Below are positions 25,711 to 39,821 of a DNA stretch of 64,000 nt, piece by piece. Below the pieces are notes generated by a model. That model saw only the letters and a list, made by a program, of their open reading frames with translations. It made no database searches and was not told the DNA's origin. The stretch is from assembly GCA_032173965.1 (NCBI GenBank), contig CM063284.1:103664410-103728409 (forward strand), written 5' to 3'. Position numbers and translations under genes: made by a program. Numbering within the stretch: position 1 is the first letter of the stretch; every line of letters starts with the position of its first letter. Source of the stretch: Sitta carolinensis. Its lineage: Eukaryota; Chordata; Aves; Passeriformes; Sittidae.

Positions 25711-28700
25711 CATTACCCTCATGTTATTTCCTTTGAGAGACTTTAATGTAGTTGCCTTCATCACAGAAAATAAGAGAACAATCAGGTAACTTTGGCTTCA
25801 ACATCAAAGGAAACAGAAAATTATATAAGTTTGCACTTACACCTCAGAATATGTGTAATATGATGGGGTTTGTGACCAGTAAGATTTATTTTTTCTTGCA
25901 AGCAATGAACTTCTGTTCAAGGGGCACTGGGAAAATTGAGGGGTTATGAGCACAGTAGCTACAGCTATATGTAGTTCTGCAAGTAACTTTAAGAATGTTC
26001 ATTAGACAAACAGATTTTTACATTACTTGATAATTGTTTAAATCTTTTTAAATGGTTGCAAAGTATTTTTTATGGTGGAGGAGGATGGAAAGCACTTGTA
26101 GTTAGGAAAAATCCTATTACAACTGTTATGTAAATACTGTGAAATCAAATTAGAGGAAAGAATATTGAAAAAGTGGGGTTGAGGGGAATATTAAGAATTT
26201 CCTTTTCTCACAAACCAGGTAAAATGCTTCATCAACAATCTTCTCTCTCAGTGAAACTTGCCCTAATTAGTTTAATTATGCAAAGATTAGTCTTTGCTTC
26301 TTCATCTCTCCAAATCAGTGTAATGATCCTGCTGTCAGATTACAGAAAACGTAGCATATTATAAGAAGTCCTTTCTAAACCCTTCCTATGAGTTCAGAAT
26401 AGAAATCTATTATTCAGTGTAATATTTTTTTCCAGGAAATTATTGTTTCAATAAATTACATGGAGATACTACTCACATTCTAAGATGCAGATACTTCTCT
26501 CCTGGATCCCTATTCTATTTGATGTAAAAAGAGGTTTAAATTTGTAAAAAGAGAATACCATTTTAAGACAACTGCAGTGTCAAAAACATGTTTTGTACAA
26601 GAACAGGCCAGCCGTACCCCACAAATGCTTTGCCTAATACAAAGGCTGTACACAAGACTCTGTGTCTGTTGGGAAAACCATGGGAGAAAGTAGTGAGTTG
26701 GGGTCAATGTTTGTATGTTACAAGGAGATTACTCAGCAACTGGAAGGGTCTTATCCACCTGTGAGGATTCAAATATCGGAACATCTGCAGAGCTTCACCA
26801 TGAAGCCTAAGGGTAAGAAAGATGAATGTGGAAAATTCTGAGGCTGGCCCCTGGGAAATGGGAAATGTGTCTGAGTCTTGTGCTGTATGGTCTCAGATAT
26901 GACAAACATAGGTATTATGAAAAGGTGGTAAACTGTCACCTGGACTACTTTGCTCACTTACTGCTTAGCTCCAGCAGAAACGTAATCTCATCTCCAATGT
27001 CTTTCCACTGCTTGTCTCTAAAACAATGGGGTTCTTGATGGCTCTATTTGCTAAAAGATCATTTTGGGCAGCAGTGGCTTTTAAAAACATTTGCTACCTA
27101 CCGACGGACTGGAATGGCTTTCCAACACATTTGCTGCTTACTGATGAACTAGCTCTGAAGCAGGACATTCCTCCTCACTTGCTGCCTTTCTACAAGTTAA
27201 AAAGAAATCCTCATAAGGGAACTGAGTGTCTATTTGTTAACGGAAAACTTAGTGGAGCTTTTGCCTATATTTTCTGAGTGAGTTTGATTTATGAGGACTC
27301 ACCTTTGGGCAACAGATATGACTGTTGATTTACCCGCATACCTCCACTCAAGTACTTACTTGTATTTGTAATATTTAGTGAGTATACGTACTTGCTAAAA
27401 TGTACTTGCTTCTGCCAATAACAAATCTTCCTTTAGAAGTCCCAGGAGGACAGAGTATGACAAGGCAGCCTGCTCTCCTCACCTGCTCAATACTCACTGC
27501 CTTGTCCTTTCCTCATGGGCTTCATTTTGCAGGTTTGGGAAAACCACCTTCTGATATACCAGTTGGAGTTGTGTAAATATATACACATCCATATTGATGA
27601 CAACCAGACATTCCTTAAGGTTAAGCATTAAAAATAATCATACAAACACAAGGGGTTCCTGTGACAAAAATAACACCAGAGAAAAATTCTACTTTATGGC
27701 TTACACGGCTCAAAATGAAATATTAGCTAAAATGAAAGTTGTTGAGATTTTTCCTGATTACTGTAATTTTTCACAGCTTCCAGCTGTAAGCACAGATCAC
27801 AGCATTTTTGACTAGAAAAATAGCCTTTTGCATTGTGATGTCCCTTCCTTGGGAGATAGGCGATTAAAAAGCTTTTTGTGAGCAAGAAGTGTCTTTCATG
27901 CAATAACACTTGGATTCATAACAGTCTCATCATAATTAGAGAGTCATTGAGATTCATTGATGGCATGCAGTTATGGTGTTCCCTTGTCTGATTTCTCTGA
28001 CCTGTGCTTTAAATTGAACTTTACAATACACCTCCCACATTAGGCATTATAATTCCCATTGACTACTGATGTATTTTCCACTGTATTTAGGAGATTTCTC
28101 AAGGGAATACTGCAAATCCTGTAAGTCAAAAATAGCACAGTACAATAAATAGCCATTTTTAATGGCATCCATTTTATCCCCAAGATGTAGTGTCTCAGGG
28201 GGGCTGAGTCCAACAGAGATTAGCCCTAAATCCTTTATAAATCTGCCTCTATTTGTTATGTATCATTCCTCTCCTTACAGGCATTTGGGATTGTTACTCA
28301 CTTAGCACAACAGCTCCACACAAATACTCCTTCCATTTGGTTTTATCTTGAAGTCCTGAGAGAGTTTCCTGATTGATGATAGCATGTTCAGGCAGTGGAC
28401 ATTAGTGGTTGAATTATTGCTGCTAGTGCATTAGCTTTCAGAGACGTTTAGGTCAACACTTATCTTTGGCTGTGATAATATTTCTTTTTATTTTAATCGG
28501 TTCTTCTATCCTTGTGTTATTTCTATCAAATCTGAGATTAATGATATAATCTGCTTTTGTGTGCTGCTACTGCCTGAGCTCACCAAGCAGGAGCTGTGAC
28601 AAATATTGCTCTAGAAGACTCCTGATCTGTAGCTAAGTCTTGTTAGCCTGGTTACAGGGAGCGCACATTACATTGGGAATTTTGAGAGTCATTTAAGAAA

Positions 28701-29967
28701 AGATAGTTTTAAAACTGCTTGAAAAAGTTGGACTTTATTGACATAATAAAGATATAAAATCCAACTCATTTTTTTATTATCATCCAAAGAACATATAGCT
28801 GCATTATAGCTGAAGGTATATGCCAAAAATGTTCCAGTGGATACAGAATAGCAGGACAATTCCAGTCATAGCAGTAGGAAAAAAAATACCGAACTAAAGA
28901 TATTAACACCTCATTCTGTGCTGTTCTATGACTCATTTACCACCCCATGATACTTAATCACAATGAAATGCCATATACACTGAAAAAAGTGAGATTATAA
29001 CTGTATAAACTACTTTCAGTAGTTTTTCAGGTAGCTTTTACTAGAAGCAAAACTTCTGCTTTGAAATACATTTGCACATCTGATAAAATAAAACTGTTAA
29101 ATCCGATAAAATTTAACTGTTCAATAAACTGTTCAGCCATTTTTTCTTGATTCCTTCTCAAAATGTCACTGTGTGCTCACACCAGATCATCTGAAGGGGG
29201 GTCTACAGTGACAAAAGAGTGAAAATAAGTTACGTGAATGTTTAATCTCCCTGTAATCATCATTTAATACATAGACAAAATTGTTTATAAAGTCAGACAC
29301 CTACCTCTGAACATTGATATTCAATTCCCTTAGACTGTGAGGCCAAAAGAGAGCTCAAGAGGAATGAAATCATCTCCAAAGAAATGGAGATGGAATGACA
29401 GGGGAAGGACATTTTTCCATCCCTCGTAGAAAAAAATCTGATTTGAAAGGAGCTTTCTCTGCACACTAGGCAAAAATTCCTCCAGTTTCAAAAATGGGAA
29501 GAGAATTTGTGTATTTATTATGTTGCACAATCACTCCAAGAAGAGATCAGGGCACTTGCTGAGAAACATAATTTATTTAATCTTTAAGGCTAATGATTGC
29601 GGAACAGGGGTATCAATAGTACACTCAAAGCTGTTTGGAATGTTGAAGAAGAGGGAATCTTCTTTCTGCATCCACAAGAAATTATAGTAAAACAAATGTA
29701 TCTGGAGAAAAATATAAACTTTTTAAGAGCTGAATTAGTATTCCGATGGTACTTCTACACTTCAAAGCATTTTGATCTTATTGACTGTCACTTCACTTCC
29801 AGGATTCTCTTTTTCCTATACTTAATCCTTTAGGTAGATGGTAATTTGACAAATAACAAGAAAATTTAAATTTATATCTTGACAGGTTCACTTGTATTAA
29901 ATAAAATACTTGTTAGATAATGTAGATGGCAGAGGATAAAAAGATACTAAAGAATCAAGGTAAAAGC

Positions 29968-30292
29968 CTTAAAAATATATAAGGTTATGCTTGCAAGCAT
30001 GGAACTTGGACCTTCTTGGTGGTGCCAAGCAATAGAACAAGAGGCAGTGGGAAGAAACTGATGCACAGGTAGTTCCACCTGGATATGAGGAAGAACTTCT
30101 GTACTGTGCAGGTGCCTGAGCACTGGAACAGATTGTCCAGAGGGATGTGGAGTCTCCCTCATTGGAGATATTCAAGAATTGTCTGGACACAGTCCTATGC
30201 TGTGTGCTCTGGGATGGCCCTGCCAGAGCATGCAGGTTGGACCAGATGACCCTCTGTGGTACCTTCCAGCCTGACCCATGCTGTGATTCTGA
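29968..30292 (+). mobile_element. CR1 LINE fragment, 3' end (distinct subfamily)
   Basis: Plus-strand CR1 with the blocks GGTGGTGCCAAGCAATAGAA, CAAGAGGCAGTGGGAAGAAA, CCACCTGGATATGAGGAAGA, GAGCACTGGAACAGATTGTC, GTGGAGTCTCCCTCATTGGA, TTGGACCAGATGACCCTCTG and the terminal CTGTGATTCTGA. The wording (GAGCACTGGAACAGATTG, TTGGACCAGATGACC) marks a different CR1 subfamily from the copies at 12.5 and 43 kb. It is 5'-truncated, with small indels and no intact reading frame. Confidence 0.93.
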
Positions 30293-33200
30293 AATTTTTA
30301 GTAAGGCAGCATTGTGAAACTGGGGTCTTAACAAGTTGACGTGGTCTCAGAAAGGTAAGGTAAGCAAATTTCCCTCTGGGAAATTTGAAAAGAGAGTATA
30401 TTGTAAGAAGACAAATAACAATGGATCTACCTAGATGGAATTTTTTTCCTTAATTTATAGAATTTTTCTGAATTAAAACCCACCATTTTGCTTGCTAGGT
30501 TCATTGATAGCTTAGAAAATAATAAAGTAAACTAAATGAATATCTGTACAAAACTTCTAACTTTGAATTATTTACTATTTGCAGATAGAATATCCCCAGG
30601 AGGGACTGGAACAGTTGTTGTCTGAAGGTTCAATTCACTCAGTTAAGAGCTTCTGGTGATTTGGTAGATATTTGGAGGAAAATAGATCTGGCAACAAGCC
30701 TGAAGATATTTCTTTAGCTTCAGGCTGTGAGGAATCTGCCACATTTATTTACAAAGGACAGAAGGAAAGGGAGACTTTAAAAAAATAAAAACCAAAAAAT
30801 ACCTCAAAATAGATAAACTTATGCTCCATTTTCAACATCTCTCAGCTTGAAATACAGTGAAGCACATAATGTCCCTGTAGCTACAGCAGGCTTCCTCATA
30901 AATACTGGTGACATGCTGAATGCTTTAAGAAAAGGAATGGAAGTCATTAGAGTTCTCATTAACGGCCTAGCTCTTGGGTAAGACTCCTAACGACTGCTGG
31001 AGCATGAAAAGACACCCTGGCAACTGCTGATCTGCCCAAAGACTTCTTCCTCCCCCGCTCTTTCCATTGGATCTTTTATTTAAAAACAGATAGGAACTTG
31101 AAATGTAAGATGTGAACAACGATGTGAAAGATGCAAGACCTAAGTATATTAAGCAAAGGCCTTGTGAAAGCTAGAGCTTCTTTGCTGATACTGTTCCACT
31201 CTCATCTCACACAATGCTTTTTGTCTTAATTATATGTGCAGGCCTACAGAAACTGTAAATTATGAAAATGAGAATGCTTTAAAGATTGTTTTTATGATCA
31301 TTGGTTTTGGTAAATTTTTTTTCTGATGTCTGTGACAGATGGTAAAAACTGAGATAACACCACAACTGTGTGAGGCAGAAGTAAATGTAGCTCTAAAATG
31401 ACTGAAAGTGCTTGCAAAGATTAATTACAGTAGAGGGATATGCATGCCATAGCTGGCACAGTCTCTCTATATCATACGTAAGTATATTTGATTATATAAG
31501 TTCAAAAATAGCTTTTGTGCAGTGACTCAGATGCCTTTTTATTTTTGATATGCATTAACTTTCATGAATTCCTTTGATGTAAACCAAACTCCACATTCTC
31601 TGCATCATCATTATGACTTCTTTGGATATTTTGTGGCAAAATGCAAGAATAAGTATATACTGCCCTAGCTGCGCTTTGACAAACTGGATCATTCTTTATG
31701 TGCCACATCCATGCCACATCAGGATGATGAAACAGTACATTGTAACACAAAACAGGGACACCATTCTCCCACCTTCTGCATCAGAAAAACAGGTAGGTTG
31801 CCTAGGAGAAGACTGTGGGTAAAAAATATTCTATGTTAATGAAGGGTATGAATTTGTAATAAATCAGATGTTCTAGGATTACTATTTAGTCATTTTCTGC
31901 CTCCTATATGTAATGCAACTTATTCATTATGAAGGGAGGACTGACACACAAATTTGCATTTATCATAGGGTAATAGCATTGATATTGGAAGTGATTTTAG
32001 GAAAGCAAAAGAAATACTGTTTACTGAATAACAGCTTCCTTTTTGTAAGGAAAATAGCTGCTTTGAAGATACTAGGTACAGAAACACAAGGAGCGGTCTG
32101 AAGATGTAAGAGGGCATAGTGTCTAGTGAGGATGCTAACTTTGAAACTCAGATCCCTTGCTCAATGTTTCTGTATTGTATTTTGCCCCTGCATGGTCATT
32201 TTTTTCTTTTCTCCATCTCCAGAAAATGGGACAGAGGGTGGCTTTGTCTAAATTATAGTGAAAGCACTTTGTGGAGATGAAAATGAACTGCTTCTACTCC
32301 TCCAGGGCTCCTTTGCCTTGTCAACACCATTACCTAGATTGGAGAATGTGCGTCTGACATTTCTGGGCCTCTGCTTTGGGTGAGGAAGTGGAAAAAGATG
32401 TTCTTCTCTATCAATTGCAGGTCTAAAATCTCATGAGAGAAAATGGAACTGCTGTCCAAGATCTGGCCTAGTGGTACAGTTTTTTAGCTGTGCAAATGTC
32501 TGCTGTTGCACCACTTTCTGCTCAGCTGGACACTGTTCTGCTGGTCAGAGTTTCCAGGAAGGTAATGCCAGCCCCCTTACAGGGGAAGACAGAATTTTAG
32601 TAACCTGCACCTTTTCTTTGCCTTCTGCCATTTTGATCAAAATTTAAGCCTTGGAGACAGTGATATTTTTGGAGCGCAGTGAAGAAAAACAATAAAATTA
32701 TAGAGGTTGTAGAAAGACCACTTTTCAATCAGTTTTCAGTATAGCATCTGCATGCTTGCATGGGAAGCTTCTTCTGTTCTTCCTATACATGTGATACCTC
32801 TTTCACTATTCTCCTTCCTAGAAGAGAAAACATTATTTGTAGCTTGATGTGTGAGAAGTCAGCACAATCTCTTTTTCTTCAGTTTGGCAGATTAATTAGA
32901 GGTTTTGTTGAAACTGGTAAAAATTACACTAAACTGACCTGCTTCATACAAAATTCCATTATGTGTTTTAGTGCTAATAGACTGTATTTACTGCAAAGTT
33001 GAAGGTTGCACACTCAGGCATGCAATTGCCTGAACTTGTCTATTTTCTTTGCTTTTATTTGCTCACAGGTATAGCAGAGAAAGAACAAAATATTTCCTCC
33101 TTTTGGAGGCAGAGGAATAAAGACCCTTACCTTGGCTATTTAGATGAGAAGATAATTTAGCTTAAACACAGTTGCCAAAAAAAGGATACAGGAAGTACAT

Positions 33201-33344
33201 CAAATATAACTCCATTTTGTTATTAAAGCAAAAGCAATGTTGACTCAGGGAAGAGAACTCTATTTAGTAATTGCCTAGTATGCTGCACAGGATACATCCA
33301 AGAGACAGTTTATCAGGTGCAAGTAATGTTAGTTCCTGCCAGAC
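30293..33344. other. Unique non-coding DNA, no gene seen
   Basis: Nothing beyond ordinary AT-rich unique sequence is visible. There is no CR1, no long homopolymer and no supported coding frame. Confidence 0.65.
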
Positions 33345-33855
33345 TCACACAATACTTGAGCCTGGAAGGTCCTCCAATGGCAATCTGATCCAATCCCCTT
33401 CCTCAAAGCAAGGGTACCTAGAGCAGATTGCTCAAGGCCATGTCCACTTTTGTTTTTAATATCTCCAGAGACAGAGACTCCACAGCCTGCCCATACAACT
33501 TGTTCTCATGTTCAACCATCTTTACAACAAGTGATGTTTTTATTTCTTATCTTAAAACAAAACTTCCGGTATTTCAGTTTGTGCCCACTGACTCTTGTCC
33601 TGTCAGTGGACATCGCTGAGGAGAGTCTGGGTCTGCCTTCCATAGTGCCCCACTGTGGTATTGATACACATTGAAACACAAATGCCCCGAGCATTCTCTG
33701 CTCCAGACTGAACAGACTTCTCTCTCTCAGCCTCTCCTCAAATGTCAGATACTTCTTTCTCCACCTCCATAGTCCTTTGCATCACTCCTATATTTTAATG
33801 TCTTTCTTCTACTGCAGCATCCAGAACAAAGTCTAAATTTGATTCTGTGTCATGT
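33345..33855 (-). mobile_element. CR1 LINE fragment, 3' half of ORF2 end plus tail
   Basis: Minus-strand CR1 of about 510 bases. From its 3' end (left) the blocks are GAGCCTGGAAGGTCCTCCAA, AGCAGATTGCTCAAGGCCAT, TCCAGAGACAGAGACTCCAC, TTGTGCCCACTGACTCTTGT, GCCCCACTGTGGTATTGA-like sequence, GCTCCAGACTGAACAGACTT, CTCTCAGCCTCTCCTCAAAT and GCATCCAGAAC. The phrase order matches CR1 copies whose last ORF2 codons precede a short 3' UTR. It is moderately to strongly diverged, the 3' terminal repeat is eroded, and it is truncated at the 5' side. Open frames over it on both strands are shadows of the element. Confidence 0.92.
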
Positions 33856-34927
33856 GCACTACATAGACAGCTTCCTAGATTTTGCATTCTTTCAAGTCAA
33901 CCAGACAAGCTTTTTCCTTGTCTGTCAGAGTGAGATTTTCTAAGGACCAATCAGCTCTTCCTTTCCCAGTGGGATCTCATATTGATATTGTTGAGTGGAG
34001 TCTGAATCAGAATGCAAAGGATATGTGAAGCAAAATGTGCCTTTGACAGTGGCTGCAAAAATGGCAGGTCTTCTGGTCTGGAAGTTGGGAGATATAATAG
34101 TGAAAGATTGGTCTGAAAAACAGTGAGGGAAAACTGAAAATCACCTTATATCATTGTTCATCAGAAGCCAAGCTTAAGGAAAATAAATAGAACAGGGTGG
34201 ACTAGACAGAACAGATAATTTTGATATCCCAGAATCATTTTACTGAATAGCGATGATGGAAGTGAGTCATTTTACTCACTATGACTCAAAAACATTTCAG
34301 ATAAAATCAAGGTCTGTAATCTCTCTGCCTAGAGTAAATTATATTTGAATTGCAATAAGAAGATAAATGCTATTTATAAAAATGAGTGAAATCAGTCAGT
34401 TTGCTGATTGGGTAGTAAAAAAAATCAAAGATGGAAATTATTCTCTGCAAATTTAGAAAAAAATATCTTTCAGTTCAGTTTTGTGAAATAATGCTTGCCA
34501 ATAATATGAGCTACAGATATCATAGGTCTCTTTACCTTCTGCCTTGTGCCTGCAACAGACATATACATGTCCCAAAGATTTGTGCTAGCCTGCTACTAAA
34601 GTAGAAAAGTAGTTTTTACTTATTTTCTATGAATGAATTAAAGAATTCAGCTAAACTCCTTGCACTAATTCATATTGTAGGAATTTTCAAGCAGAGCAAA
34701 ATATTAGGGTGGAATTGTCTTTTCCCAATAAAGAAAAAAAAAAATTGCATGGATCTACAGTATTTCCTCTTACACCTCTGCTACTGGTAATGTGACATTA
34801 CTTTGAGGTTATTTCTGAGATTGCAATTAGATTCTTGCACCTTGATTTTAACATTGCATCAGACCAGTATGATTTTAAAGGAATTATCTCTGGGTGTAGT
34901 ATTTAATTTACTTATTGCTCTTACTGG

Positions 34928-34987
34928 TTTTTTTGTTTTGTTTGTTTGTTTGTTTGTTTTGTTTTTTGTTTTGTTTTGTTTTGTTTT
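34928..34987 (+). repeat. (GTTT)n simple repeat, imperfect
   Basis: About 60 bases of T runs punctuated by single G residues at four- to seven-base spacing, with a perfect TTTG core in the first half. It is a tetranucleotide microsatellite that has decayed in its second half. Confidence 0.92.
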
Positions 34988-36022
34988 CCCAAAGTAAAGT
35001 AGAAGGGGAGACAGACATATTTCATTACTAATTAAGGGAACACAAGGAGCACAGAGGACTATCTTCCTACTGTTCTAAGTGTTTGGCAAGATTATCAGTG
35101 AAACAATTTCCTCCCAGATACTTTAAGTTTTCCTAAAACATTTGTGGGTTTAGCTGAAACATTGAGCCTGAAACTTTCCACCTCATCAAGCTCTTTCAGA
35201 AGAGAAACTTTTCTCCCCTCCCCTCCCCCTTCTCTCAAACAGGAATCCAGTGATACAAACATAGCAACTTGTCCCAAATACTTTTTCACTACTAGAACAA
35301 ATGGGAAGAAAAGTTCCAGTAAGAAAACAGGATTGCATTTTCTTTCTCTCATTTTTCCCACACTAAAGCAGGTAAATTGGTACTAATCATCAAATGATGC
35401 ATATTAAATTTGTAAATTTAAAACTTCAAGGTAGTTAATGCAATATCAGCATTTATTCTTGAACATCTGTATCTGAAATGGTGATAGAATCCCCAAATTA
35501 AGTCAAAATAAAAATTTGAACTAAATCAATTTGTGCTCATCACACAAATGAGGACAGTGATCTTCCAGATCATGATGAAGATTTTGCATCTAGCAGTAAA
35601 CATCCAAGAATCAGATTAAAACTTATATTACAAGTGTTACATCCAACAAACACTCCTTGTCTTCAGTAGTATCTTTCAGGGATTTTTTTACTTCTCCTCC
35701 CCCATGTGACTAATTATATTTACCTATATAAATGCTGAAACAATGCTTTTATTCCTTTGCTGTACTTTATTACATAGTGAAAGGAAGTGTGTATGGACAA
35801 GTCCCTGAGGATTATTAAAAATAACAATATCCTATGTTGGAGTCAGAACCTTTCCTCTGTACAAGCATTACAACTCTTTCTTTTGGAAAAAAAATTGTGA
35901 ACTAAACCATAAAAGTCAACTCTTTAAATCCAGTTTTATCTCATTTGTATAATTTTTCTTTTATCCGTACTATCTCACACTTTGGAAGGTAGTGTGATTT
36001 TCTCTCCTGTTTTTGGTTTTTG

Positions 36023-36023
<1 letters not shown>

Positions 36024-36058
<35 letters not shown>
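36024..36058. repeat. T homopolymer, 35 bases
   Basis: An uninterrupted T run. The minus-strand upstream side shows no AATAAA and no coding remnant, so a retrocopy tail is not supported. Confidence 0.9.
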
Positions 36059-36061
<3 letters not shown>

Positions 36062-39000
36062 TTTTCTGCATTGATTTGATAGAGGTGCTGTAATAGCATA
36101 GTCTTAGAACATACTGGGTTATGACATTTCTCATAAAGACGATTTTGTAGACCCTGTGTAGTTGTTCCAAAAGTATTGCTTGTAGATTAATTCTATTGCT
36201 CTCCATCTTAAGTTTAACTGACTCTGTCAGAAAGTGGTAGATTTTGCCTACAAAGATTTTTTTTTTTTTAATTTTGAGTGATTCAGTTTACAAGTTTGCA
36301 CTCTGGCAAACCTGCACCATTCCATTTCTAGTGAAATAACTCAAATAAAGATCACTAGATGTTACAACTTAAGCAGCTGTAAATTATTAAATCAGACATA
36401 TGCTATACCACCTTTTAATAAAATCCTTTTAAAGTATTCCTTATTTTGATGAAGAGAAATACTGGGTAAAAACGGCGAAAGTAAATCAGGTTTGATCATT
36501 AAAACACTTCTGGTGTTTTTCATAGGTTTTTCTGGAGGTTGAATTTCATGCGGTATAAACTATTCTTTATCAATGAGGATGTTTGGGGGGTTTTCTGTAA
36601 TAACCAGAATGACTCACTGTGTTAAACTCAGGGAAATTATACTGCTCTTACTATCAAGAATAATTTACCACTAGAATCGACATATACTGCATAAAGTCTG
36701 CTCTGCCAAGACAGCACCACTAAATTTCTGTTCAAATTCCTGGAAAACCTCACAAGAGTCTAGAATGCTCTAGTCATAAAATAGAGCAGCAGTGAAGTGA
36801 GAGCACAGTGTCCTAACTGCAGAGGTGCCATATTCTGTTTGACCCTGTAACTCTGATCCTGCTCTTGTTGTTCCAAGTATTTTGCATCTATGTGATCTCT
36901 TAATTTCCCAGTTCAAATTAGGAGGGATTAAATTTCTGTCCTCTGAGTACTGTTGGGAGTCTGTGGTGAGAGTTAATAGAAAAGTAAATCAGACTGATGG
37001 GCAAGTGCTCTCAGTTGAACTGCAGCTAAGCTGCTGATTTTTCTCAGCAGAGAGGAGTAGGGGAGGAAGACAAGCCTGTGGCACCAGCATAAGCCGTGTC
37101 TGGGCTAAAGCAGGTCCAGTCATTCCACTGGGCCTTTTTCAGTGTCCCTACTTTCACAGGAAGGACAGCACCACAGTCCCCTGGGTTACAGAAGTCACTC
37201 TGACACGGGTGCAGCTGGAATGGGAGGTTGCCTGACCCACACCTTCCCGAGCTGAGCTGATCATGAGCAGAACTGCTCAGATGGACCCAGAACATCTCTG
37301 ATTGCATGCTTTACCCAATATTCCCTTTTTCCCTTCTCACACATAATCAGCCCCCGTTGACTTCAGTCTTTTCCCCACTAGCCCTGGGTATGCTGATTTC
37401 ATGCCCTATTTGTTAATTCTGGCTTGGCGTGAACCCCTGTTAAACCAGGATTCCCATTACTGTGCTTCCATGTTATTCACCCAAAGGGAGTTTCTCATAC
37501 TTGCTTTCACTTAGGTGTTTTATCTCACTATTCAATTTTGTCCTAATAGTTTTAGACCACTTTAGGTTTTGCCATCTACTTACCTTTGATTTTGTACAGA
37601 GTCCAGCAGATTCTCATATTTTTTCCTTGGTAGTCTGACCTCAGAGCAGGGCTCCTTGTCTTCCTGTATACCTGAACTGAGTCCTCACATTTTGGTTACA
37701 GATAATTACTTATGTAGAATCCCACAGTAAGTTTTTAACCTAATAAGACCTTGTGTCTTATCATCTGCTTGTCCACCCGTGCTTGGCTGTTGCAATCTAT
37801 GGGTGACCCTGTGATACTGACTGCAGACTGGCATCCTGGGCAGGTGAACAAAATTTTGATCCCAGAACTGAAGTGTTCATGCAGGTGTAATCAGACTAAT
37901 TAGGAATGGAGGGAAATAGTTATTGCTGCAGTGGGGAAGGGGTCTGTTGAATTTCAGGAATTTTATGAACCCAGGATGCTGTGAGCTCATCTTCCTTCCA
38001 GCTCTTTGTGCCTCCTGTAGGGATGCAACATGAATGCTGGAATTACAGGGGTGAATCAAACCAAAGACCGACTCAGTTCACCCCTTTGTGTATCTAAAAG
38101 TTTCAAAAGAAAAGGTATATCAGAGAAATGTGCTGAATGAGACGAACATGCCCAAGTGTCTTAAGATCCCTTTAAGCCTTTTATATGAAGGTCTATTTCC
38201 AGCCTATGGATGACTCATTTTGTGTGCTCCCAGCTGCTAGACCACTTTTTGCTGCTTCACATTCTTCAGGAAAGGGGAATACTAGTGCTGAGAGCAGTAT
38301 CCTGGGAACCAGTCAGTGCATTAGCAAATCATTTTCTTCCTTTCTCTCAATTAGCATCTATGAACAACACATGGTGGTTTGGTATTTCAATCAATCTTTC
38401 CAAGGCACATGTAGCAGAGCTTTAACTAAAATTTTTCCTAAATAATACCTTTGATGCTTGTCATAATGTTCATGTTTGTATTTGAACTTGTAGTTAGTTC
38501 ATTAGTATTCTGAGTTTTCTATTTTTCAGAGCAGTTTTATCCTGGATGTATATGTATTTTAACTGAACTATCCACAGCAACAGCTTTTCCCCTCTGATAG
38601 CTGGAAAAGCTAGAGGACAAAATTAAACCTGACTGAAAAAGCTGATGCATTATTGTTTGGATGCCTTTAAAAAGATGTGATAGGAGTGCAGTGAAATAAA
38701 AAAAATTTCCCCTGCTGGGGCATGTCCTATTTCTAATCATTCTACAGTGTTTGAGCACTGATTATCACTACTTTGCCTCTGCCAGGAATGAATGCATTTG
38801 AGGGAGGTGAGGTGATCACATCCTAACTATATGCACTGTGTTTTGCTGCTGCCTGTGCTGGAAAAGTGAGTGTTGTGGTACAGTCTAACCCAGGGTTTTG
38901 GTTCTCCCTGAGGTACTCATTTCACCCATGTCAGGTCATCAGCAATGGACCCTTAGGACAGAGAGGGAGCACTTTTTACAGAAATGTTACCTTCCCCAGG

Positions 39001-39555
39001 ATGACAGCAACTGTTCCAGGCTTTTGTTCTTGAGGTTTTCATTTGTAGCACAAGCCTTTGTACAACTTTCCAAGAGTTTAAAGGAAAAATCAGCTCCAGC
39101 AAAATCCTGTCCCTCATTAGAACAACAAAGAGTTGTTTGTACAATCATTTGGTCTTAGCACAAGCATTGACAAAGAGGATTAAAAAGTAAACCAAGCCTT
39201 CTCAGAGGGTGTCTCCAGACATGACAGGCAAAGAAGTCAATATCCTTATTAGAAGAGCAGTAAGAATTGCAAAGGATACAGTAAGAAAATAGGCAAACAG
39301 GACTTGTTTGGAGAAAAACTCTTCCTAGGGGAACAGTTCTTCTCTCATAAATTTCCAATCTCACTAGAAAGCTGGCAGACTAATTTTTCTTTACATTAAT
39401 AAGGTAATACTGCTCTATTTTACAGGGTTTACAGATTGTGCTATAATCAGATGTGGAATTTCATGTTAAGGCTCCAAACAGCCTGACACCACAGCAAATA
39501 GTGTATGCAAATACAACTTTTGCATGAAAGGAAAAAAAAAAGGACATGGTGCAAG

Positions 39556-39612
39556 AGCTAATTAATTTTAAAAGAGAAGTAATTAGTTTAAGGCTTAATT
39601 AAAAATTAACCT
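39556..39612. promoter_or_regulatory. Cluster of TAATTA homeodomain-type words
   Basis: Within about 57 bases there are GCTAATTAATTT, AGTAATTAGTTT and GCTTAATTAAAAATTAAC. TAATTA is the core bound by many homeodomain proteins, and dense clusters occur in conserved enhancers. In AT-rich DNA such words also arise by chance, so the call is weak. Confidence 0.22.
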
Positions 39613-39821
39613 GCTTTAAGACCTACTGAGAAAATTACTGCAAACTGTGACTTAGCTTAATTTTGGCATAGCTACATCACACACTCACTTGAGACAAAGA
39701 GGTTTCGGATTGAAGCAGGTGGGAGTCTTTCCCCTGGGCTTGTAGTGAATTCATGTTTTAGCAGAATGGGTTACTTTGTATCCTAAGCCTGCAGTTTTCC
39801 TTCACCTATATCAAATAAATG

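Larger units (their letters stand above)
17957..29967. other. Long stretch without recognisable retroelements or genes
   Basis: These 12 kb hold no CR1 copy that I can recognise and no supported gene. Simple tracts occur at 19121-19147 (T) and 19980-19990 (C). A short perfect hairpin (9-bp arms, 3-base loop) is at 19844-19864. A weakly similar pair of segments occurs at about 18450-18530 and 18990-19070. GC-richer blocks lie at about 20400-20570, 22380-22620 and 25370-25700. The region 24480-24940 is very AT-rich. The 140-codon frame at 22219-22641 (minus) is unrecognised and is most simply explained by the GC-rich block. Confidence 0.6.
33856..39821. other. Unique non-coding DNA, no gene seen
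   Basis: No gene or CR1 is recognisable. A (GTTT)n tract lies at 34928-34987 and a 35-base T run at 36024-36058. A GC-richer patch at about 37040-37300 carries a minus-strand 87-codon frame that I do not recognise. At 39556-39612 several TAATTA-type words cluster (listed separately). Confidence 0.65.
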
